From Bostrychus sinensis (lineage: Eukaryota > Chordata > Actinopteri > Gobiiformes > Eleotridae), in NCBI GenBank assembly GCA_020698575.1, contig CM036240.1, positions 25,385,211 to 25,449,210 of the forward strand: a stretch of 64,000 nt of DNA, in the 5' to 3' direction. Shown here in pieces: positions 37,399-48,500 of the stretch. Within the stretch, counting starts at the first letter, position 1; every line of letters starts with the position of its first letter. Under the pieces are notes generated by a model that was given only the letters and a program-made list of their open reading frames with translations, was not told the DNA's origin and did not search any database. A program made the position numbers and the translations under genes.

Positions 37399-39071
37399 AT
37401 GACTGCGTTTTCCGGGCCAACATTTCCAAAACAAAGTGAAGCTGCTGCGGTGCGTTACTAGCAAATATACTTAACACAGTTAGCAAACCAGCATGTTAAG
37501 CTAGCAGTAGAAACGGTAGCTACACTTGACACGGGGTCAACAATTTAGCCACGGTTTAATATTACAGCTAAATATATCAAGAATTAAAGGAATTTTAGCA
37601 AACTTAGAATTGTGTTTTTTTGCTCTACATTTAGGTTACTCTGACATTTCCTGTTTTTTGTTACCTTTTTTTCCTCATAGGAACAAATTCGGCAGCTGCA
37701 GCATGTTCTGGATGAAACTACACGAAAACTGGATGGCGTCCTTCAACGGAGAATCCAGGCAGAAGAAGAGCTTATCGAATGGTAAGTAGTGTAAAAAAAT
37801 GTTTGTGTTGACCAGAAAAGTTCCCTACAGTTTTATATTAAATTCGTATATTATTCGTATATATTAAGAATAAAATGGTGAGGAAAAATCAATCATAGTA
37901 CAAAAACAAAAACAAACCTCTAGGGGACAGCTCTCGGCATAACACCAGAAAAACATTGAATACGTTTCATTTCAGTGTTTTCCATTCATTCAGAAGCCTA
38001 TGGAGACCTGCCATAATCTAATCTTAACCCCATTAGTCTAAACCTGAATTTAAACACTATGTAACTAATTTACCATTAAAAAAAAGGGGGAATACAATAA
38101 GATACACAATTTTTAATCTACTGTCTGCAAGTCATATTTTGCCTATCCTAAAACAGTCCTTCTTTTCACTAGTACATGTAGTGACTATAAAATTGTTGAA
38201 TATTTCCATTTTAAAAGGTGAATATAATCTGAGAGAAAAAAGGGAAGATTTGTATGGCTACAGCTGTAAATAAGCCATATTTTGTGTCCCTGTCAGGCAG
38301 CTTAAAAAAAAAAAAAAAAAAAAACTGGTTTAAAAAAATATATATTACAAGTAAAAAGTTAAAGTTTTAAAGTACACAATTTTTCCACGGTGGGCATTAT
38401 TGTGGCTGGCTGGAAAAGTACTGCCAAACAAACATGAAACTTTTGTTGTTTAAAATTTTATTCCCCTCTGCACAGCAGTCAGTTTCCCACATTGCATCCT
38501 TACAGACAATCTAATATACTTCCACATTTTATTATAGTTAAGAAATCCTGGACTATCACTTGTTTTTATTGCTTTTTTTTTTTTTTTTTAACCAAATTAA
38601 CCTATATGATACAGTGCTAAAGAGACCAAGCAACATATGAATTTGCTGATGGAAAATGTTGAAGTCATTGATTTGTTGCATGAACTTGGCCAACTGCTGC
38701 AAAAGGAAGAGCACCTGAATGACCAGCTTGGTCAGTCTGAGGAGGACAGGTACTTTATTGAGATGTATATTCAAATTTGTCTGTGAAAGCCCACAGCCTG
38801 TAATTGATATCTTTATAGGGACCTTTGGAAGAATTTAGAAGACAGACATGAACAAATCACAAACAAAGCACAAAGCCTGAGCGCTGAAATTGTGGAAGTA
38901 ACACAACGACTTGAAAAGGCCATTGCATACTACAAAGCTGGTATGGAAATTACAGATTCTAACCATTTTGCTAAAACTTTACTTGAAATAATTTGTATTC
39001 TTCCAACAGCACAATCCTCAGTACCTGAACCTACCAACAAAAGTAAAAGCAATCAAACAAAGCCCAAGTGA
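37399..39071 (+). CDS. Small coiled-coil protein, possibly ZWINT-like
   Basis: Five coding exons (37399-37449, 37681-37781, 38615-38749, 38819-38940, 39010-39071) join in phase with GT-AG junctions into 156 residues. The protein begins MTAFSGPTFPKQSEAAAEQI and is almost entirely charged helix with heptad-like leucines (LLMENVEVIDLLHELGQLLQ, DLWKNLEDRHEQI). It ends with a lysine-rich tail. It has no signal peptide and no catalytic motif. The middle resembles the kinetochore protein ZWINT in the pattern LL-x5-V-x2-LL followed by WK-x-L, but this is a weak match from memory and the protein is shorter than human ZWINT (277). The promoter region is shared with the divergent tRNA. The gene structure is solid; the identity is not. 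Confidence 0.85.
38308..38324. repeat. Poly-A tract in intron
   Basis: A run of about 17 A lies in intron 2 of the small coiled-coil gene. Confidence 0.8.
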
Positions 39072-39127
39072 TTTTTTTTATTTTATTTGAATACTACATG
39101 TTTTTAAGGTTACTATTACTGTTATGC

Positions 39128-39133
39128 AATAAA
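39128..39133 (+). terminator. Polyadenylation signal of the coiled-coil gene
   Basis: AATAAA lies 57 bases after the stop codon, followed by a T-rich stretch. Confidence 0.7.
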
Positions 39134-39227
39134 TAATTTTCTTTTTCTACTTTATTTTAAAGTTTCTGTGTACTTTGAAAAGTAGCTCTATATGAACATG
39201 ATTTAACTTGACCAAGGGCAACACTAG

Positions 39228-39435
39228 CAGAGGTGGGCAGTAATGACTTACATTTACTCTGTTACATTTACTTGAATAACATTTTTAATAAATTGTACTT
39301 GTAAGGGTAGTTTTATTGCATGTGCTTTTTTACTTCTGCTTGAGTAATATTATTTTGAAGTAACACTACTTTTACTTAAGTACAATCTTCGGCTACTCTA
39401 CCCGCTGTAAGACTAAACCTATTACCTTTAAAATA

Positions 39436-39499
<64 letters not shown>

Positions 39500-39682
39500 C
39501 ATCAGTACTGTGATTCAATACTAAAACATCAATTATTAGACATTACATCCTAACAGTTACTCAGTACTTGAATAGTTTTTTCATCAAATACTTTTTTTTT
39601 TTTTTTTTTTGAATGACTACTTTTTACTTCAGTGACAGTAGTCATCACTGAGTACAAATTTTGGCTACTCTATGCACCTCTG
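39228..39682. mobile_element. Non-autonomous hAT transposon with 8-bp TSD
   Basis: The left end cagaggtgggcagtaa and the right end ctctatgcacctctg form imperfect terminal inverted repeats. Both subterminal parts carry the words ttttacttaagtac and ggctactc typical of a common fish hAT MITE. An exact 8-bp duplication aacactag flanks it (39220-39227 and 39683-39690). The 455-bp interior holds a (TA)n run (about 39428-39494) and a poly-T run (about 39591-39610). It sits between two genes. Confidence 0.9.
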
Positions 39683-40381
39683 AACACTAGACACTGGGTT
39701 ATTATTCTTAATGTTCCATGTATTTATATTTATTCTAATTGTGATGTTATGGTGATTACTTAATACTATGCATTATTTTAATTTTATATTTACTTATATC
39801 CAATTTATATATTATTTTATTAAGTTTGTTTTTAAATCATAATGGCTTTTCCACGATATTCTAATTTATTGATTAGTTAAATAATACTTAAAATAAAACA
39901 TAAGTAATAAAACGCACTAAAGCTTATTCAATGTGTAAAAAACAAAATTGTAACTATTTATTTTTCAAAGAGTAATTTCCCAAAGGTACTGACTTGTTTT
40001 GTACGGCGTTGATACATCCATGCAAAGACAAATAAGTACTAATGTCTACGCATCTACGCTTTGACGGAATTGTTGACGCTTATCGGCTTCCGTAGAAACA
40101 TGGGAAACACCTCGGAGTAGCCAAACGTCAGCACTGCTTTTTCGGGACAGTCTTATGTGGTAAGTTGTTTTGCTAGTGAAGTCTTTGAAGTCTGGCTGTT
40201 CTTTCAGCATAGGCAGTGTTTATTATATTTATTAAGACACGCTGGAAAATGTTGACTAGACGTTTAATGACTGCTTTTTGACATGACAACACGTGTTATG
40301 TATATGACAGCCACTGAATCACTGTATTACTGTATTATTTGATGTCACTAGTCCCTGAAACATTTACTTTCTGTGCAGGAT

Positions 40382-40390
40382 ATGAGCTAA
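40382..40390 (+). promoter_or_regulatory. Minimal upstream ORF of ankzf1
   Basis: The leader contains ATG AGC TAA, a two-codon upstream ORF, 13 bases before the main start codon. Such short uORFs can reduce or condition initiation. The effect here is inference. Confidence 0.5.
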
Positions 40391-40403
40391 ACATTTACAA
40401 AAA

Positions 40404-43400
40404 ATGTCGGCCTGTGCTGCTCATCGGTCTATATTTGATTTCTGTCCCGACGATGAGGCTTTAAAAGGGCTTAAAGAGGTGAACCCCATTCTTAAACAAA
40501 CTACTTGCCCTGAACCATCATCAGAAGGTAGGTATAGTCTTTTATTAAGACAGCTTTTTTATTTTCTGTCACCCTAAATCCAACATTTATGTTTTAAGCT
40601 GTTGATAAAAGCCTGGACGATGACAGACAACAGGCATGCAGCCAGGTTAGAGAGGTGCCTGATAAGATGACCTGCTCTGCTTGTAGGTGCTCCTTTACTT
40701 ACCGTGAAGACCAGGTAAATACATTTAAATATAGTGTGTATAAGTCTGTGAGGGTTGACATTGGTGTAATGTTTCTTTCTGACTTTTAGATGGAACACTA
40801 CAAGCTTGACTGGCATCGCTTCAACTTGAGACAAAAGATAGCAGGATTGTCACCAGTTACAGTTGAAGAGTTTGAGAGGAAGACTGGAGCTGGTGAGTGG
40901 TGTTTTTTTTCTTTTCTTTAATTTAGCAATGGGGCTTGAATGTAAAGTGTTTTGACTGCTTACTGACTTGCGTTGTATCTTTTACAGGGGACATGTCAAG
41001 TATCTCAGGCTCAGAGTCCGACTCAAATGAGGAAGACTCAGAAAGTGACTCTGGAGGACCAAGCAGTAACGTCACTGGCACAGATAATGAGAGCTCCACT
41101 GAAAGCAGTTTGATTATTGGTCGTCTTTCAAGCAAAGTTGTTTTCCAGAATTCAACAGGACACTATCTTTCAGTACATCGCTGCATTCTCCAGGGAAAGG
41201 TAAGACTCTAGTTTACAGGACACTGCATAAACAAATTGGTAACCACTAACAATTTATTCTTCTTATGTTATTACAGACAAATGAGGAGCAAAACCTAGAA
41301 CTGTCCCTAAGATCTTTAAATATGAAGACAGTGTGGGTGATTCTCATGACCGGTGGAGGCCACTTTGCTGGTGCTGTGTTTCAGGGGCAAGTGAAAGTGT
41401 TTTATGTGTTGTTGTCAACCAGACCACATCAACCAATTCCAGTACAAATGTACTGGCAAGCTATGGCCATAATTATAATTATTTATTTTTTAAAAACTTG
41501 GGAGCGTGAGGAAAGTTGGGAAAAAAACTTGAGAGCGTGAGGAAGTTTTCAGTTAGTCTACCTAGAAAAAATATTTAAACTGGTCTTCCAAACAATACTC
41601 AACACACATGTTTAGAGATTTTTGTCCATGTCTCACATAGTAAAGACGTCATTCAGCACAAGACTTTTCACCGATACACTGTCCGTGCAAAGCGAGGCAC
41701 TGCCCAAGGACTCCGAGACGCACAGAATCGCAGTCATACTCCCAAATCAGCAGGAGCAGCTTTGAGGAGATACAACGAGGCTGCCCTGGTTAAGGTAAGA
41801 ATGTAATTCTCTTTTATTGTGTATAGTGTGCACTATATGATTTCTGAGTATACATTTCATTGAATGGAAGCCCTAATTTTTTTCAGATTTTCCTCACCAG
41901 CATTGCTTTTAATGTTTTTAGGACATTCAGGAAATTCTTGTCAGTTGGGCAGATCATTTGAAGGAAGCAGCTGCGATATTTGTTCGAGCCCCAAGCTACA
42001 ACAAATTCATCTTTTTTGGTCGTACAGCTCCTTTGGATAAAAAAGACCCCAGAATTCGCAGCATTACCTTTGCTACAAGGAGGGCGACGTTTCGAGAAGT
42101 ACAGAGGGTACACGAAGTACTTTCAAATGTTTATATCTATGGTAAACCAAATGACATCCCTGCAGTAATAATCATTTCTAGTGGATTTTGGCATTATCAA
42201 TACTCTTGGTAAATTATCTTGTAGAAAATGTTGCAGATATATCCATCTTATTCAGCCCATCCAAAAAGACATGGAAAAAAGCTGTCAAAGCTCCAGTGCA
42301 ACCTAACATGAATCAAGAAAAAGGTAGAGATGAAAAAAGAGAATCCATGTATTGTAGTGAAGTTAAATAACAAAACTAAAATAATAAAACTTCCATCTAT
42401 CCAATCTTTTTTTTTTTTTTTTGTGTCTTTTTCCAGAAAACAGTCCTGAAAGTGCTGACGAGGAAGAAGAGGGTGGTGCATGTCCAACTTGAAATGGAAG
42501 AACTAACATTAACAACATTGGACTTACGAGAGTCTGAAATTTATCCTTCTAAACATAAAAGGCGGAAAAAGAAAAGGAAAGATGGAAATAAATTGCAAAA
42601 TGAAGGTGAGCATGTCACCATGAATAAATCTATCTCCTAAAAAATTTCCATAAATAATACATTTGTTATTGTTGCTTTACAGATTCAGGTAACCCAGAAG
42701 CAGACAGTGAAGAGGAACAAGATGCTATGGCAGTGGTAGAAACATCTCAGGAAACGCAGACAAAGGACAAGAAAAAGAGACAGAAAAAGAAGGAACTGAA
42801 AGGTGACTGGCCATTTTCTGTGCATAGATTTACTTTTGTTATATTTATAAGACCATTTTTAATCTGTGTTTAGAAACTGTGGATGACACATGGGAGTACA
42901 GCGTGAGGGATGCGCTCTTCACAGCCTGCAAGATCGGAGATGTGGATGGTTTGCAAAGTCTTCTACATATACCAGAAGAAGGGGCAGAAACTGCAGAACA
43001 GACCAACACCTTTGATGCCAAAAGTCCACTAATATTTCTTAATAAGCCCATAGACTCATCGGGGTTCACTTTGTTGCATGTTGCTTCTGCTGCAGCACAG
43101 AAAGAAGTGGTCAAGCTCCTTTTAGATGAAGGAGCAGACCCAGCGTGCAGGTATGAAAATTGAAAAACATGGCTCACTATGACATGACTTCTTCTAATTT
43201 GTAAAATATTAAATCACAGAGACAACAAAGGGCAGACCCCATATAATGTAGCACCTGATAAAGACACAAGGAATGTCTATCGGAAATACATGGGGGAGAA
43301 CCCGGATAAATATGACTACAGTAAAGCCCAGGTAAGGGAACACTGAATAGAAAGATGTATATTTTATAAAAGCTATGAATGACTGACCCTTGTGCAACTT

Positions 43401-45150
43401 CAGGTCCCTGGGCCACTTACAGCAGAGATTGAGTCTAAAAAGTTGGAGAAGAAAAAATCCCAAAAGGCACAGAAAAAACAAAGGGAGAAAGAGCAAAAGG
43501 ACCAGAAGAAGAAAGTAGAGATGGAGGCAGAGGAGAAGAAGAGGTTTGCAGCTCTCTCAGATCGAGAAAAGGTCAGTTGGCATACTCATTTATAGTGTTA
43601 CCCAGTTACCTTCTCCAAGTAGGTTAGGATTTTGCTAATGTTGGTTAATTTGTTAGCCCTAAATTCGTAGCCTGTCAGCATAACTCAAAAAAGTTCTGAT
43701 TAGACGTTGATGAAATCTTTAGGAGAGGTCAATAAGAAAAAAAAGACATTTTTGATGAGGATCTGAAAAACTGATTTGCTAAATGAATCTGCCAAACATA
43801 CGACTTCAGTCATAGGGGGTCAGTAAATTAACAAATTACTATTCTGTGATGTAACAGCTTTATGGCTTAACATACACTGCTCAAAAGAATATAAGAATAA
43901 GGGAACACTAAAATAACACATCCTAGATCTGAATGAATGAAATATTCTTATTAAATACTTTGTTCTTTACATAGTTGAATGTGCTGACAACAAAATCACA
44001 TAAAAATTATCAATGGAAATCAAATTTATTAATCCATGGAGGTCTGGATTTGGAGTCACACTCAAAATTAAAGTGGAAAAACACTACAGGCTGATCCAAC
44101 TTTGATGTAATGTTCCTAAAACAAGTCAAAATGAGGCTCAGTAGTGTGAGGCCTCCACGTGCCTGTATGACCTCCATACACTGCCTGGGCATGCTCCTGT
44201 GGAGGTGGCGGATGGTCTCCTGAGGGATCTCCTCCCAGACCGGGTTTAAAGCATCCGCCAACTCCTGGACAATCTGTGGTGTAACATGGCGTTATTGGAT
44301 GGAGCGAGACATGATGTCCCAGATGTGCTCAATTGGATTCAGGTCTGGGGAACGGGCAGCCAGTCCATAGCCTCAATGCCTTGGTCTTGCTGACACACTC
44401 CAGCCACATGAGGTCTAGCATTGTCTTGCATTAGGAGGGGTCAGAAGGGGTCTTAGGATCTCATCTCGGTACCTAATGGCAGTCAGGCTACCTCTGGTGA
44501 GCACATGGAGGGCTGTGCCCCCATCAGTGTTGCTTCCTAAGTGGACAGTTTGATTTCACAGAAGTGTGATTGACTTGGAGTTACATTGTGTTGTTTAAGT
44601 GTTCCCTTTATTTTTTTGAGCAGTGTATAAAGCATTTACCCCTGAACTAGAAAATTCCCAGTTTGAGTCTACCTCTTGGCACTGAATCTGTGTGAGATAG
44701 AACCTAGGCCTTTGCTCTCTGTAATCTCTAAGTGCTTCTAGTGAAATAGTGGACACAATGGACACAGTCTGTGACAACCATTCATATTCTGTCACCATGG
44801 GGAATCTAGAATCACCAGTTGACCTACGCTTGCATGTTTTGGGATTTTACTGTAATATTGGTTATTTTTTTATTTTTTTTTATTTAGAGAGCTTTGGCAG
44901 CAGAGCGCAGACTGGCAGAACAAGCCGCTGCAACAGGAGTCAACATTTCAAATGTCAAGTACGACCGCACCTTAACTCTAGCCTGTTGTTGTGAATGATT
45001 AACTACTAATGAACTGAATGCATGTGTTACAGGAGATGCTGGTTGTGTGGTGAATCGCTTCTTGGGAAGATCCCCTTTCAGTACCTGGACTTTTCATTCT
45101 GCAGCCCTCGCTGTGTGCAACAACATCGAAAAACCAATGCCAAAGTCTAG
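40404..45150 (+). CDS. ankzf1: ANKZF1 (Vms1 family) peptidyl-tRNA hydrolase
   Basis: ANKZF1 releases nascent chains from tRNA on stalled 60S ribosomes and binds VCP. A non-coding exon ends at 40159. Coding exons: 40404-40527, 40599-40714, 40790-40892, 40988-41199, 41277-41386, 41641-41794, 41922-42141, 42225-42323, 42437-42605, 42683-42802, 42874-43150, 43220-43331, 43404-43571, 44888-44958 and 45033-45150. Order of parts: C2H2-like finger (TCSAC then HYKLDWH), serine/acid linker, VLRF1 release domain with the catalytic glutamine in KRGTAQGLRDA, basic stretch KHKRRKKKRK, ankyrin repeats (SGFTLLHVASAA), coiled coil, VCP-binding helix REKRALAAERRLAEQ, and a C-terminal cysteine cluster RCWLCGESLLGK. 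Total 2173 bp is 724 codons plus one base. The surplus base is in the 169-bp exon at 42437 and breaks the frame. The intron after 41386 has a GC donor. Human length is 726 residues. Confidence 0.95.
43875..44625 (-). mobile_element. Internally deleted Tc1/mariner transposon
   Basis: It lies inside the ankzf1 intron between 43571 and 44888. The termini cactgctcaaaa and ttttttgagcagtg are inverted repeats and the flanks are TA on both sides (43873-43874, 44626-44627), as for Tc1/mariner insertions. On the minus strand the interior still encodes the end of a transposase (EEIPQETIRHLHRSMPRQC) and, further on, the coding region of the conserved DLNPIEH-type block in broken frames. The middle and the N-terminal half are missing, so it cannot move by itself. 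Confidence 0.9.
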
Positions 45151-45222
45151 TCCTCAGTTCAGATCATCAGAGAGAGCTACCTCATTACACATATTTTTAA
45201 TAAGAAAACTGATCCAACACAT

Positions 45223-45228
45223 TTTATT
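45223..45228 (-). terminator. Candidate glb1l polyadenylation signal inside the ankzf1 3' UTR
   Basis: AATAAA on the minus strand lies about 355 bases beyond the glb1l stop. It lies within the ankzf1 3' UTR, so the two mature transcripts may overlap at their ends. ATTAAA at about 45262-45267 is an alternative. Confidence 0.4.
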
Positions 45229-45263
45229 GACTCTAGCAAAACAATGCTATCTGGTGCAAATTT

Positions 45264-45269
45264 AATAAA
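45264..45269 (+). terminator. ankzf1 polyadenylation signal
   Basis: AATAAA lies 114 bases after the ankzf1 stop codon. Confidence 0.65.
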
Positions 45270-45581
45270 ACATTTGTCCTACATTAAAAATCGTCAAATG
45301 CAATAAAAACAGTAATGCATTTGCTTGAGAAAACATGACAAATTGATCTTTGCAGTGTTTATGAACTCAACCTGAAGCTGCAATAATAATGTAGCATTTT
45401 ATGTCTTGATTTAAGACTAATAAAAGATGCTGCATATAATACACTGAAACAGATTTAAATAAATGTTGCTACAGAAATAATATAGATCAAGGTGGGATGT
45501 GGTTCCTATACATATTCAAGTACAAATAAGTAAGAGTGGCTAAGTTAACCTAATAGAATCGGCATAATAATTTGTCTGTTG

Positions 45582-48500
45582 TCAGGATTTGCTGGCAGTG
45601 ACATTAAGCAAAGGCCGATCCATGAACAGAATTCGAAGATGTGCAGGTGCTCTTTCCAGCTCCAACACTGTGATGTTATTGGGCTGGGTCGGATTGATTA
45701 GGGGTCCCGGGACATAGAGGGTCTGCTGAGGTCCTCGAGCAGGCCAGTATCGACCCAGGTTTACACCATTGATCCATACTTGTCCCTAAAAAAGATATTG
45801 AAAGCACATCTATATATATTTATCTTAGTATTAGAACAGTGTAGACTTGTGTACAAAATATGACTGAACTTGCCTTAGTCCATTCATGGAGCTTGAGGAA
45901 GGTGTCCCAGGACAGACCGTTGGACTGAAAGGTCCCCATGTAGAATGTTGGTCCAAGTGATGGTTCATTCTTTATAGGGGAAGAGGGCTTTTTTATTCCC
46001 GAATGAGGCCATCCACCAGCAATGGCCCCATCAATGTCCAGAGGACAGATATTCCAGTCTGTCAGTACATCTTTACCCAAAATCAGGTTGCTCAACAGGC
46101 CCTGAAATGATACATGTTTGTAACTATGTACACTTTTATTTAAAAAATCAGCTGTGAAGATTATACCAGTTTGTTTCCTTGCCTTGTAGTCATTGATCTT
46201 GCTGCCAAAGTTCACCCTGCCCATATTCTCAACAAGAATATCTACAGTGTCCCCCTGGTTTCCAGTCACATTCATTACCAGTGCAATGTCTCTCTCCAAT
46301 AGACCTTGATAAAGCTGTTTACACAAAAAATTAAGTTAACATTTTAAAACATTAATTTAATAGAGAAAATATTGCACAAAATATTAGCCTTAAGGTGGTG
46401 TTACATGAAACAACAACATGGCAACCTTTCCTCAAACTTGCCACCATATTGCCAAGATATTACATCAAAGCTGAGTTGAGAGCCTACTTTAAACTTTTAG
46501 CTGTGTTTAGACAAATGCATCCACAATTGGCTTTACCCCTTCAAACATTGCCAATAGTAAGTCAAATTTCCATTTGCGTTCCCTTTCTATAATCTAATTT
46601 TAGTTTTTGCACTGTTTTTATTTTGGGCATGCAGACATAGCCTGTGCCATAATAGTAACTATTGTATGTAATTTGACTTTGTGTTACTGTTGACAGTGTA
46701 GACTAACCAGCCAATGGGAGTGTCCCTCTTTCTGTGGGAGCATATGGTTAGACAAAGCTTCCAATTTGCATTGAACATTCTAATTTATTATAATAATTGA
46801 TATCAGATGACATATTAAGGTTTTTTTTTAGATTATTTTTGCTATTATGTGATAAATCAGTTTTTGCTAAATGAAAGAGTAGCAGACCCTCTGTTTAACC
46901 TGTGTGGTTTTACCTAAACCAGACCTGGGAATGTGTTTAATAATCAAACAACAAAAGTTCATTGTAACACTTACCCCATTGACAGAAGCATATGCGCGGT
47001 CATGAACCCCATTCAGAGGAGAGATAAGTGGTGTGGGCTCTGAGAGGTCCCGGGGCAGTGTGGTCCGATACAGCACGTAACCATAGTACTACACACAATA
47101 GACATAACAGGGGCAGACACAAAAGTCCAGAAGTTCTCCATGTTTCAAGAGGTTTACATTTAGGACAATAATGGTGCCTCCCTATTATTGTAGTCTGACA
47201 GACACACATACCTGTTTGAGCTCTTCAAAAGTCAGAGGATACTGTGACTTTACAGGGCCCATCGGTGAGATGGTGCTCAAGACTGAGCCAATATTACCAA
47301 CCTGAAAAAGAATGATTGCATACATATTTTTATTTATTGTTTACATGATACCTCTGTTCTTGTGTCCTTACGCTGTCAAACCTTTATGCTTCATAAGATA
47401 ACCCACACTAAACTTTCCCTGAGTAATCCCCAGTTAATGGTATTTTTATTTTTATCCACCTATTTAATTGTATTCATTACCTTATAATAAATAGCAAAAA
47501 ACAAAAAACAAAATGGTACCTTTTTAAGTGTCACAAAGCCATAGGCAAACTTGGGAGTGGCAGGAGGCAAAGGTCCAGATGGAACATCTCTAAACTTTAT
47601 CAAAGTAAAATAATAATTCTATTAAATGCAACATTTAAGCACTTATGGTGTGAGTTACATCATTGACATTGACTGCTATTTAATCACAGGACTAACACAC
47701 AGACACACACAACCAGTTACACACATTCTTGCTCTACGTGTTTAAAATGACCAATTTCCCTATAAAAAGTTGTGGTAAAATAAATGAATAATTATAGGAA
47801 TTATTGGAAGTTACCCATTTAATGACTTCTCGAATAGCCAGCAGTTTCTCTGTAGGATCTCCAGCCTCAGACAGTGGGGCATCATAATCATAACTAGTCA
47901 CGACTGAGCGGAAACGAGTGTCATGGTCAGCGCCTTTGGAGAGATGTGAGAAAAAACTGTCACAGGTTAGCAACATTTAAATTTAGAACAATAATTTATA
48001 TAGCTTTTTTACCATTCCAGTAGCCAAAGTTGGTACCGCCTTCAAACATGTACCTGCAACAAAAGTATTATTTAGTCTGTTGAGACTTGTGTTTACCAAA
48101 CTGAGTTATGGTCAATGCTTAAAATGTTTAACCATAAGCTGGACAACATATGTAACTATCATTGTCATTTTGTTGTAAAAAAAGCATGCCGTATATTTGA
48201 AGAGACTTACATGTTGACATTGGCTCCCATGATGAGCATTTCTGCTAGCATTCTGATGACCTTTTCAGTGCCGACCATGGCATGCTGGTCTCCCCAGTGG
48301 TCCAACCAGCCAGTGTAAAACTCTGAGTTTACCTGCAAAATCATAAATGTGTAATATAACTTCAATATCTGTATGTAACATGTACTTATAATGTCACTTA
48401 CCAATGGACCTCGGGGTTCAAACCGTCTTTGCCTTTGGAAAGCTGCTGTTATGTTTGTATCTATATAAGAAAAACAGTGGCTTGTACTTAAACTTGTTTA

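Noticed and set aside
44010..44261. 83-codon frame that looks like a gene in the ankzf1 intron
   Set aside because: It is the surviving end of a Tc1/mariner transposase, part of the deleted transposon at 43875-44625.
45820..46326. Single 168-codon frame in glb1l
   Set aside because: It is two exons plus a stop-free 81-nt intron, not one exon; the intron residues have no counterpart in the family.
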